Source of the DNA: Bicyclus anynana
Lineage: Eukaryota > Arthropoda > Insecta > Lepidoptera > Nymphalidae
Assembly (NCBI RefSeq): GCF_947172395.1
Contig: NC_069100.1
Location: forward strand, 9,638,109-9,702,108
DNA: 64,000 nt
Direction of reading: 5' to 3'
Part shown: in pieces, positions 19,853 to 30,042 of the stretch
Position numbering within the stretch: the first letter of the stretch is position 1
Layout: each line of letters opens with the position of its first letter
Program-made: the position numbers and the translations under genes
The notes under the pieces: generated by a model
Seen by the model: the letters and a program-made list of their open reading frames with translations, nothing else
Databases searched by the model: none
Told to the model about the DNA's origin: nothing

Positions 19853-22800
19853 TTACAAGTCCTGCTTCAAAAATTCATAATACTCTTTCTCCAGGGTCCT
19901 CAAAGCACCGTCAGTCTGTAGCAGCGCGTTCTGTTTCCTCAGGTTGTCTATGAGAGCGCTCTGTCTGTCCGCGCACAGTTGTAGCGTCTTCACGCGCGCC
20001 TCTAGACGCTGCGTCGTCGCTTGGTGGGAGGACGAGAGGGCGCGGGTGGAATCTCGAAACTCCTGAAAGTCAGAGATAGAAAAATTAATAAAAATCAGAC
20101 AAGTACGTGTATAACTCGTCCATCGAGGGTTCCGCATGAAGGAAGTGGCCAACAGAAAGAAAGACTTTTGCTCGATTTGGCGGGGGCTCGGATTTGCATG
20201 TAACAAATAAACTCAAAAAATACTTGACTGATTTGAAAAATTTTTTCACCAATAGAAATCTACATAGGGAGTCAAAAAGGCTATACTTTATGTATTCCTG
20301 CGTTTTTCGGGAATGGGAACTACTCGGACGAAATCACGAGGTTCTGCTAGTATAACCCATTTAGTATTGAATACCCACCTTTTCTGTCATTTTGGCTGTC
20401 TCGAGCTGTTGTTTGAGGGTAGTGATAGATTCCTCCTGCGCCGCACACCGCGCCTCGAGACTAACGTTTCTAGATCGCAGCTGCTTCAGTTCTGACGTCA
20501 GTTTGTCTGTCACACTCCTTTGCTCTTTGTAGAGCCGGTCTTTTTCCTGCAAGCGATTTCACAAGACTTTTTTAATAGAGGCCAGTGTGTAAGCCAATAT
20601 ACTGCCATAAGCAGTATGTAAGTCAATAGCCATGTAAGCCAATGTAAGCCAATATTTTTTTTTGTAGTAATTGGATGACTTTTTGTGGAAAACCATAGCA
20701 ACAGAACGACACTTCTCAAGAACGAAGAACACTTCGAAAAACCACCCTGTCGCCTTCAACCTGAGGCATAATCGTGTTCTGTGTTTCACCAGAAATCATA
20801 ATATTTACCATCATCATTATCAACGCATATTCGGCTCACTGCTGAGCTCGAGTCTCCTCTCAGAATGAAAGGGGTTAGGCCAATAGTCCACCACGCTGGC
20901 CCAATGCGGGTCGGCAGACATCACACCAGCAGAGAATTAAGGAAATTTTCTGGTATGCAATTATCCTCACGATGTATTTCCTTCACCGTTTGAGACACGT
21001 AATATTTAATTTCTTAAATAGTTAAGAAATTATTTATCATACTAAATATAAAAGCTGTATAAATATAAATCAATAGCTGGCATCAAAACAACTACTGTGG
21101 GAAGAAAAAATATTAAATAGCGCCACAAGGCCTTGTAGTTTCGCCAATAGGTCTAAAAAGCGCGCCACGAGATATCTCATGACGAGAGAAACATATCACA
21201 CTGTCGACTAATAGCGCCGAAAAGGGTAATATGGATAATATCGATATGTCTTTAGAGGTATGTCACTGCTCATCCTAAGCTTACAGAAGTGGATTCAAGC
21301 CTTCCAGCGATGTGTAAGGATTTGGAATTTAGCCAGTAGGTCTAAAAAGCGCGCCACGAGATATCTCATGACGAGAGAGACATTTTGTCGACGAATAGCG
21401 GCGAAATTGATAATATAACTCGCTCTTTCGACAATATGTAATGCGTGATATGTGGTCATGCTCATCAGACGTGTACAGAAGTGTATTAGCGTCCAACGTC
21501 TAGGCATAAATAGAAATAAATAATTTATAACCTCTATGTACTTTTGTAGGCTACTTACATTGAGCCTATTTTGTATAGCCGCATGTTTGGCCTTCATGTC
21601 TGCTGTTTCAGACCTCAATCCGTTCGCGCGGTTCAGTAGACCCAGTCTCTCACTCTCCAACTCGGCTAGATGGCTCATGTGTTTATCACATTGCTTTGCC
21701 TGGAAAATGTAAATTATTTATAGGTATCATAACTAAGCCTCCCTTGTCTTAGCGCGATTAGCATTATTGACTACTAGTAGACGCCGCGTGGTTTCAACCG
21801 CGTGGTTCCCGTTCCTAAATACAGCCTTTAGCCTTCCTCGATAAACCTTCCTGAGATTAGCGCGTTCAATCAAACAAACTCTTCAGCTTTATAATATTAG
21901 TATAGATAAAAAACCCAATACACTTTTTATTATTGACTATAAAAAACGCAATACACTTTTTAGTTGATATAATTTTTTAATAAAGTTTTTTTTACAAAAG
22001 AATTTTTAAGCCTATATAGAACACTTTTTTTAGGAAAAAAATAATTATTATTATTTAAAAAAAAAACAACTCTGGCTCCTGTTGGGCATGGCCTACACTG
22101 GCCTCAAAGTGGAGTCTCCAACTTTTGCATCAGCTGATCAAACCATATTGATAGACGTAATATAAAGATAGATACACAGTAATGTACTCAAAAGTTACCT
22201 TCTTATCTATAGTCGCCTGTAGCTTATCAATTTGTTCTTGCATCAATTTCACTTTTGCAGACAAAAACTTGCATATACTTTCTACCGTTAAATTATCTGA
22301 AACATGATTAAAACACTTTTAATATATTTTAGTATTTCAATATTAATGAATAGAACAAGGACAACCTAGATAACCTAGACCTAGAAAATTATTTTCTGCA
22401 CACTGGCACATTACTATGTGGCTGTTAACACCAAAACCAAACCAAATAAGACCCTAGAATGGAAGAGAATGACATTGAGTGGAGTCACGCACTTGTGAAC
22501 GTTGTGTGTAGGGTTAAAGGATCTTTTGACAGTCAACCCCTTTTTCACTCAAGTCACTCTTTCCGCCGATCCTAACCCATAAAGAATTACACAACAAGAA
22601 ATGTGGACGGCTCGGACGCCATAAGTATACTAAAGCCGACCGTACGACGAGCGCCTTATATCGCAAGTCGTCCCGCCAACCGATTGCTACCCCTCTCTAA
22701 CTCCCTACTGTTTACGGAAACAAATCGCGCCACCTAGCGTCTGCACGAGCCAGCACGAGATCTAGCGACGTCATATCCATCTCCTACTACTATTTCCTAC

Positions 22801-25761
22801 CCTATATTATATGGAGGGAGAGGTGACATTGTAGTAGGTTTTAAAATTAACCTGATGATGATGATGATATTTTACTAGTGACATAAAATAAAATGATAAT
22901 TGATCATGTAAACCATCTATACTTATAATAAATCTGTAGAGAGGCCAATTCTGTACATAAAATATATTTCCAAAATAACTATCAGGGGGTGATTAGTGAT
23001 CGATACTGATGCCAAAAATACAATCAGTAAAATTTTTGTCTGTCTGTATGTTTGTTATAAAAACAAAAACTACACGACGGATTTTAACGAAACTTGGCAC
23101 AATTACTCTTCATACTCCTGGGCAGGTATACTTCTCATCACGCTACGATTAATAGAAGCAGAGCAGCGAAGGGAAATGTTACTCCATTTAGGGTAGGGGT
23201 TTGGTCGGGGTAGGGAAGGAGTAGGGTAGGGGTAGGGTTGAGGCCCTACTCGTCCCCTGTATGGTAGAGTTGCTGTAGAGTGGAAGTAGGGTAGAGTTTC
23301 AAGTGGAGGAAGTCGCGGGCCTCTGCTAGTAAAGTAATAAATAATTAAATCTCACCTTTTAAAAAAGATGCTGGCATTATGTTATCCTTAATGCTAACAG
23401 ATACAAAAGCGTATAAAAATTCAAAATCATCATTTCTTTTCTTATCACTATCAGTACATAGAATGTAACATTCACAGTTACACTTTGTTTTAATATTTCT
23501 ACAGTTTGTTATATTGTTACATCCAGTTTCTGTGGCTTCTGTTATATTGTATCCATTCACTAGTTCATTACTAGTATTGTAGGATAATAGATTTGAATTT
23601 GTATTTGTAATAGGAACTTTTTGTTGATGTTTGTTTTTATTTTTGAAAGGTGTTGAACTTTTTTTTTCTGGTGTAACTGTGTTTGATGATTGGGGTGTTT
23701 GGCAGCAATGCTTCTTGGTGTTGCTATGCGCGGGACTCAGAGTTAGCCTACTAAACTCTGAGAATATGTCCTGTTTTTGCTGTAATAATGAAAATGTGAC
23801 ATATGTTAAATCTATATCATATCACAATGAGCCGTGATAGCATATGAGCCGTGATAGCCCAGTGGATATGACCTCTGCCTCCGATTCCGGAGGGTGTTGG
23901 TTCAAATCCGGTCCGGGGCATGCACCTCCAACTTTTCAGTTGTGTGCATTTTAAGAAATTAAATATCACGTGTCTCAAACGGTGAAGGAAAACATCGTGA
24001 GGAAACCTGCACACCAGAAAATTTCTTAATTCTCTGCATGTGTGAAGTCTGCCAATCTGCATTGGGCCAGCGTGGTGGACTATTGGCCTAAACCCTCATT
24101 CATTCTGAGAGGAGACTCGAGCTCAGCAGTGAGCCGTATATGGGTTGATAACGAACAATATCATATAAAATGAGCCAGTTTAAAGCAATAGCTCAATGGT
24201 CATCACAGACGGGAGGTGGTTTGGTCTCCGTCCCATTGGACTATTGTCGTACCCACTCCTAATACAGTCTTGCCTGACTAGTTGGAAGAGAATGGGAATA
24301 TAAAAGATATGGCAAATATTATTTTTTTTAATAATATATCTATACGATCTGATGCACCACAGTATCATCCACATAGTTTCCATTCCTATAGTAAAAAAAA
24401 AAAAAAATCTTTATTGACCAAAAAAATATACAAAAAACCATAACATTGCCTGTGGTCTCCACACTAGATTGATCTGTATCGTGGAGACCATTATAAAGAT
24501 AATAGTTATAAACCAATGTTGCTCAATGAATGTGGCTTCCCATTGGTGAAATGGTTTTAAAATCAGTCTAGTAGTTTAGCTGTGAAAGCATAATAAACTG
24601 GCTTTCATGTTCATAATAATAATATAATAATAAAAAAAATATATAATAATAATATTATTTACTCAGAGTTTGTCTGATTGTGCCCCAGGACCAGTGGCGG
24701 ATTAAGGTCCAGAGCGCCCTAGGCAATCAACTTTAGCGGCGCCCCTGTACCGGCCATAAATGGCCATCACAATCTTACAATGATCTTAGTAGACCAGGAT
24801 GTACTTACTCTAATGCGCAAATTAAATATGATGTTTTGTGAATAAATCAAGAGTGACGACAGAGCGAACATTGGAATTCATGATTCCTCTCTGTTCTGGG
24901 AAATAGGCCTTATGTGTGTTGACTGATGATGGTGTGTTATGAATATATCACTAGAGATTTAGAGTATAAATCAGCATTTAGTTCTTAATAGTCGATATGT
25001 TACTTTCTTCATTTATTTAAAATTCTGAGCTCGCGCGCCCCTTTTGTCTACACGCCCCTAGGCACGTGCCTAGTTTGCCTTATGGATAATCCGCCTCTGC
25101 CTAGGACAAAGGCCTCCTCCAAACTTTTCCACAATTCTCTATCCCTTGCAGATTTTGCCCAGTTGCCCCCATTCGTGTTTATAATAAGTATAAAATTTAG
25201 CTAGGTATTAATAGCAAGCACTAGACCTAACTAACTAGGGAACTTGACTAGGTAAGACTTTATATGCTATAATGGTACAAAATAGAAAAATTCTTTCTGC
25301 AATACTGGTTCATGATTCTTCAGGATAGACAGTATTCTTGCATCTACGAAGTGCATCCCACAGCTGGGCAGGGAGAAAATACGAGTAACGAAGGTGAGTG
25401 TTAACATGTCATAATGGAATTTCTTTACACCGAGCCAAGCCTCCTGCATGGGGAATCCATAGAATGCCAAGATATTTGTCTTGTCAGAAGCAGGATTTAC
25501 TTGGTTGTTCCATAGTAATTTGGGTACAGAAACCTCATAGGTCCAATAAAATGTACGAAATTAATTAAAATAACAAGTGATCTTCACAGTGATATTATAA
25601 TTACAGATAGGTTAGATGAAAAATAAGTAAAACATATCCATATTGTAGAAACATACCATAACATTTTCAATTTCTTTCATTAAGCTTTCTGTTTTCTTTT
25701 CTAATTGTTTATTGAGTTTTTTGAATTCATTTTCACGAGCTAAGAGATCTTCGGAATCCAT
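19853..25761 (-). CDS. TEX9: TEX9-like coiled-coil protein, complete six-exon gene
   Basis: Minus-strand exons: 25761-25657, 23779-23356, 22296-22199, 21699-21559, 20546-20379, 20062-19853. All are GT-AG, phases chain (0,1,0,0,0) and the total is 381 residues, close to mammalian TEX9 (about 390). The N-terminus (LLARENEFKKLNKQLEKKT) matches the TEX9 start ('EEYKRLNAELQAKT' type). Residues 36-176 are polar and low-complexity with a Cys/Asn-rich part, poorly conserved. Residues 177-209 hold the TEX9-like block ESICKFLSAKVKLMQEQIDKL. Residues 210-381 are almost continuous coiled coil, closing with SALIDNLRKQN and LEKEYYEFLK, like the vertebrate 'LIDVLKRQK...EEEF' end. TEX9 is testis- and cilium-associated in vertebrates (centriolar satellite/basal body reports); a sperm or ciliary role here is inference, supported by an X-box at 25944. 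The start is the only ATG in the N-terminal frame. The last exon is duplicated at 19529-19700. Introns hold SINEs, a hAT MITE, a Helitron-like element and an unidentified coding-like block. Confidence 0.85.
20815..21022 (-). repeat. SINE family B copy
   Basis: ATTCGGCTCACTGCTGAGC, GTCTCCTCTCAGAATGA, GATGTATTTCCTTCACCG, ACACGTAATATTTAATTTC. TEX9 intron 4, which runs from 21558 to 20547. Confidence 0.82.
21150..21480 (+). repeat. Direct duplication around 'GCGCGCCACGAGATATCTC'
   Basis: TAGGTCTAAAAAGCGCGCC, ACGAGATATCTCATGACGAG, TGTCGAC(T/G)AATAGCG occur at 21150-21240 and again at 21335-21420. The two copies start about 185 bp apart. The 'acgagatatctcgt' core recurs at 5889 and in 45588-46424. 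TEX9 intron 4. Confidence 0.65.
21768..21905 (-). repeat. Helitron-like end fragment
   Basis: ACTAGTAGACGCCGCGTGG at the left, then GTTTCAACCGCGTGG and TTCCCGTTCCTAAAT, finishing TTTATAATATTAGTATAGAT. Same border type as 36712 and 46684. Confidence 0.5.
22914..23333 (+). repeat. Helitron-like non-autonomous element, second copy
   Basis: ATCTATACTTATAATAAATC start, TATACTTCTCATCACGCTAC middle and GTCGCGGGCCTCTGCTAGT end, as at 18362. It carries a G-rich GGGTAGGGG tract (23190-23290) absent from that copy. TEX9 intron 2. Confidence 0.6.
23845..24150 (+). repeat. SINE family B, full-length
   Basis: Head GAGCCGTGATAGCCCAGTGG (A-box-like), B box GGTTCAAATCCGGTCCGGG, body ATCACGTGTCTCAAACGG and AGGAAACCTGCAC, end GTGAGCCGTATATGGGTTG. 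Reference copy for the family here. Confidence 0.88.
24186..24330 (+). repeat. SINE family C copy
   Basis: ATAGCTCAATGGTCATCACAG head, CCATTGGACTATTGTCGTAC, CACTCCTAATACAGTCTTG, then AAAGATATGGCAAATATTA tail. Same order at 39809-39985; the tail only at 40690-40820. Confidence 0.7.
24692..25099. repeat. 408-bp hAT-type MITE
   Basis: Ends CAGTGGCGGATTAAGG and GGATAATCCGCCTCTG, flanked by CCCAGGAC (24684-24691) and CCTAGGAC (25100-25107), 7 of 8 matching. No ORF. TEX9 intron 1. Confidence 0.75.
25267..25560 (-). pseudogene. Unidentified coding-like block in TEX9 intron 1
   Basis: A minus-strand frame of about 95 codons is open from near 25555 to a stop at 25267. Its composition is protein-like, not repeat-like: SVPKLLWNNQVNPASDK, AFYGFPMQEAWLGVKKFHYD, CGMHFVDARILSILKNHEPV, EFFYFVP. 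It has no ATG in the first half and no clear acceptor in front, so it looks like the C-terminal end of a gene copied or broken here. I do not recognise the family. It is on the same strand as TEX9 but fits none of its exons. It could be a retropseudogene, a decayed exon or a transposon protein tail. Confidence 0.4.
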
Positions 25762-25943
25762 TTTACAGCAAATGGAGCTTTGTCCTTGATTTAAAGTTAA
25801 GTAATAACGTGATATAATACTTTACACTTGATGTGTAAGAATTTTGGCCATTTAATCAAAGTAATCTTAAAAATGAACTTTTATTATTGAAAGAAGTATA
25901 AACTCGGCCATTGATTGTCATTCTTTAGTGTCAAACAAACTCC

Positions 25944-25957
25944 GTTGCCATGACAAC
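25944..25957 (-). promoter_or_regulatory. RFX-type X-box upstream of the TEX9-like gene
   Basis: GTTGCCATGACAAC on the plus strand (GTTGTCATGGCAAC on the minus strand) is an almost perfect palindromic X-box (consensus RYYNYY, 1-3 bases, RRNRAC). It lies 183 bp before the TEX9 ATG. X-boxes within a few hundred bp of the start codon mark RFX-controlled ciliary genes in flies and worms. Confidence 0.6.
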
Positions 25958-27930
25958 AACAGCTGTGAGTCATAACAACTACCAACACTGTATATAATGT
26001 TGAGTCAGTAGAAAAACCTTTTATATTTGTTCCTTAGAATCAAATGATAGGTAGCAATTTGTATGAAAATTAAACGTTATACTATAAAATAAATAAAACT
26101 AGAATGAGCTACGACTGGAAATTGTTTTGGCTTTGTTGTTGTTGATGAGTAACTACTGCCATCTCTGTAAAGAGCTATAAACTAATGGTACACATGAAAC
26201 TCGCGTCAAAAACAGCTGTGCGCGAGCCAATCAGAACTACTTCATCTGAGCAAATGTCAATAAATCGACGTAGGATGTTGACATATTGCTTTGTCTTCCA
26301 TATGATCTGATTTGACGAATCCTTGCTATATTTTCGCTTGAAATCTAACAAAATAATTGAATTTCTAGCTAAAAGTTATGATTCTGCCATTTCATTAAAG
26401 AAAAGCCATTGAAATTTGCTTAAAAATGAAATTCTTTGTTTCCGTGTAAGCGAGAGGTGTTACTATAGAGTGGGATAGATATAAAGTTCGGTGTTCAATT
26501 TCGATGTTATTAATCGATTTACCAATGAGAACGTACTTGGCCCAGCTGAGCCCGAAGCTGACATTTTTTTTTTAGTTCTTGTTTGAAGCGGGCGGTGTAC
26601 GGACGCTCGCGTCGCGTTAACTGTAATAGTTATTGTTATAAAATAACACATTTGGACTGCGTTTCACGCATCCGGACATTTTGTAGAGTGCAATAATGTA
26701 TTTAAAGAGAAAAAGACACGACTATCGGAGTGTTATATTATAGCGCTAGTTTTTTTTTGTGTCGAGATTGGACAGAATCGCTTGCTTCTAAAAAGGTAAT
26801 CCCTTTGTTATACTATTTTGAGAGAAGTTCTTCCAACATATGCTAGGATTTTTACTAAGTTAAATAAGTTTGAGTTAGACATTGGCGCTTTAATTAAATC
26901 TTTCCTGTATTTTAGAAAGTTAATTTGACAAGTTTCACGAGTGTGCTAAAGGTATAATGCAACCATTTTAAGACGGTACCCATTTTAAAAGCAATCTCTT
27001 GCTTAAACCATTCAATTTTCATTTGAAGGGGGCTTGATTTTTAATTACCATAACTGCCTAGTGATTAAGTGTATAAAAAAATTATAAGTTCTAAAATTTT
27101 TAGCTGTTGAAAATCAGCTGATTGTGAAACCAACATTGCAGGTAGATGAACTGTTTTTTTAATGCAGTCACAGACCATAAAATACAGGTCCCAAGAACAA
27201 GATCCTTTTTTTTGTAGACCTAACGGGTCGGTCTGCTATTGTAAGATATACAGCTGTTTTGCTTTATTAAAGCCATATAGACACGCTATTTTGAACCCTA
27301 GTTATACGTGTGGTTGAGTCGAAAAGTTACTTTTTGTTAATTTAAAATTCGAATGCCCTTTTCGAGTTGTAATAGTGCTGCTCCTGTATTTATATCGATA
27401 TACTATTCGATTAATGTGTAATCGTGAATATTACTGTAACTGTGTAGAATTTCAGTAGTGACGGAAAAATATCGATAATTTTGTCGATGAATTGATAAAC
27501 CAATTAAGTGTTTGGCAATGTTATTGCGCATTATATGCCAACTAGACACCTGATTAGTTTTAATTATGAATTCGTTATGTGTTACGGTCGTGGCACGTAC
27601 GTAGGCAAAGCTTGCATATGGCCTCGCGCCTAATAATATTACACGTGTATTGAAAAACTAAATGGAAAATGGCGTTTTTATATCGCTAATTTGATCGTAA
27701 ACAAATAATATGACGGAAAATAAACGTTGTACTGCTGTAGGGAAATATATACTATTTTAAATGAAGGAAAACTGTTTTATTCTACTTGACTAACATGAAA
27801 TGTAAACTTCAACTCATTCGATCAGGAGGGTCCCGTGCGTTCCAGTACCCGCAACGGTACCGGATTTGTATTTGTGATTTTTCAGATTGGCAACAGAAAT
27901 GACAGCGGCGGTTGTGCTCTTTCACTAGAC
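25958..27930. other. Non-coding stretch; possible untranslated first exon near 26.5-26.8 kb
   Basis: No convincing coding exon. The 26455-26800 part is locally less AT-rich (gaagcgggcggtgtacgg, gctcgcgtcgcg) and ends near a donor-like AAAAAG|GTAATC at 26795. It could be the untranslated first exon of a plus-strand gene with a long first intron. Weak. Confidence 0.25.
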
Positions 27931-28279
27931 CAGTGATTCCCAAAATGGTCTATATCGACCCCTATATGTCTATGTCAGCGAAAAAAAATTTGGGGGTCCA
28001 TTAAATGAAAATGGTTTCCACCATAGTGGATCATAACACATACACTGATAGTACCTATTTTTTACATCATATTAGGTATCTTATAATATCAAAACATAGG
28101 TATACATTATTTTAAAAGTAACTATGTAAAAGTAAAAAAAATATTATAGGTAGGTATATGTTTATAAAATTGTGTAAGTTGTAGGATACAGAAAAATAAT
28201 ATCAAATAAGTAGGGGGTCTACCCAACACGGAAAAACTTGGCAAGGGGTCTACGACACAAAAAAGTTTGGGAAACTCTG
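27931..28279. repeat. 349-bp hAT-type MITE with perfect 8-bp target duplication
   Basis: Ends CAGTGATTCCCAAA and TTTGGGAAACTCTG, flanked by CACTAGAC at 27923-27930 and 28280-28287. No transposase frame. Confidence 0.85.
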
Positions 28280-28287
28280 CACTAGAC

Positions 28288-29825
28288 ACACATACACTTA
28301 TTGTAGGTACTATCACTAGGTATATATTGCTGACTATGACGTGGGTTTACCATTTTTCTCTCTTGATTTGAATCCGGCCTCCTAAACCTGGAGCTATTGA
28401 ATATGATACCTACTTAATGCATATTTTTATAGGTTCTGGAATCTAATTTACCTGCTAGCTACCTACCTATATATACGAAATTTTCAAGCAAGTTGACAAT
28501 TATGTCAACCGAGATGCTAATACGGTTAACAACTGTAAAAAATATTACACAATAAGGACCCCACCCTACACTACCTTGAGCTTATCATCTCCTGCTTATT
28601 ACACGCCTATACTGAAAAGCCTGAAATGACATTCAGTACGCATTCTTAAACCGGACTAGTTTCAGAGATCAGCCCGTTTAAACAAACAAATACACAAACT
28701 TACGCTTTATAACATTAGAATGTGTTAACAGACGGGCACCATCATCAATCATATTCAATCATATTAGAGAATTTTTATAATTATTACCTGCTAGTGTGTT
28801 GCTAGTGATCTGTTGGTTATTCTTTATTGAACCAATAAAAATCGCGTATGCACTATGTGTCACACTTTCCGTTCTAAACACGAGGCTTATGGCTGCGTAG
28901 CAGGGGCGATGGTGCCTAACCCGATTCCTATCGGGTTACCTTTTAAAAATCCACGAGTTTTACGGACGTTAATAATTTAACGTATACTCAGCCGAAAAAG
29001 ACATTGAGACTAAAAAAATCACATGATCGGGTTACCTACGAATCAATTTCAGTCTTCGCTACTGCTCTCTGCCGGGTTGTAGTGGTTGCGCAGTTCAGCA
29101 TTTTGCAATGTTAGAGTGGGCTTGCAGTTCATACACGAGTACGTAGGTACAGCAATACCGAAACCACGTATATATCTATACCTAAAATTATAAACTTATT
29201 ATGTTGATATTATAATTATACTTAGCATTTACTTTACTTAGTAATTACCTACTTACGCATTTTGTTGTGAACCAAGTCTCTGTCAAAAGCTTAATTAACT
29301 AATAAGTATAACCTTGTATATTATTTGTGTGCCTATACTAATTAAAAATTTAAATCCGATATGTTAACGCAATTATTAGCTGGCTTTAGTTTTAGACTCT
29401 GTTACTTACTATATTTCCTTGTAAGCATTGCAGAATTGCACTTGCAACTTAAAAAAATGATTTCCAAAGTACATTTACTTGTTAAATTAAAAAGCAAAAA
29501 TTCCTATTATCTTTAAATCTTTGAGAAATTCAACAATAAAAAAAGCATGTCTAAAGAGATAAGGATATAGAGAACATTGTTCAATTCAAAATGAGAATTT
29601 TTACAAAATGTAACAATTGTCTTTATAATATTATTTTTATAAAATAAATCATGCCTTCAATACTCAAAATCCAGTTGAAAAAAGATTACTGACAATCTAT
29701 GTAGGTAACTGAAATACGTTTCCACCAGCTACTGGTACTTATAAATAGCGTAAAATATTACTGCTTGTTTTGCTAATATCTATAAAATTACTATAATAAT
29801 ATATGAAATAAAAAAAATCGACTGA
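28288..29825. other. Non-coding, nothing recognised
   Basis: AT-rich with scattered simple runs; a faint Helitron-like border (ACTAGTTTCAGAGATCAGC) near 28657. No coding block. Confidence 0.4.
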
Positions 29826-30042
29826 ATTCGGCCGTGGCTAGTTACCACCCTACCGGCAAAGACGTACCGCCAAGCGATTTAGCGTTCCGGTACGATGCCG
29901 TGTAGAAACCGAAAGGGGTGTGGATTTTCATCCTCCTCCTAACAAGTTAGCCCGCTTCCATTTTAGACTGCATCATCACTTACCATCAGGTGAGATTGTA
30001 GTCAAGGGTTAACTTGTAAAGAATAAAAAAAAAAAAAAAAAA
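29826..30042 (+). repeat. SINE family A, 5'-truncated
   Basis: Begins at CGGCCGTGGCTAGTTACCAC, runs through CAAGCGATTTAGCGTTCC and CATCAGGTGAGATTGTAG, and ends in an A-run of about 18. The long clean tail suggests it is fairly young. Confidence 0.85.
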
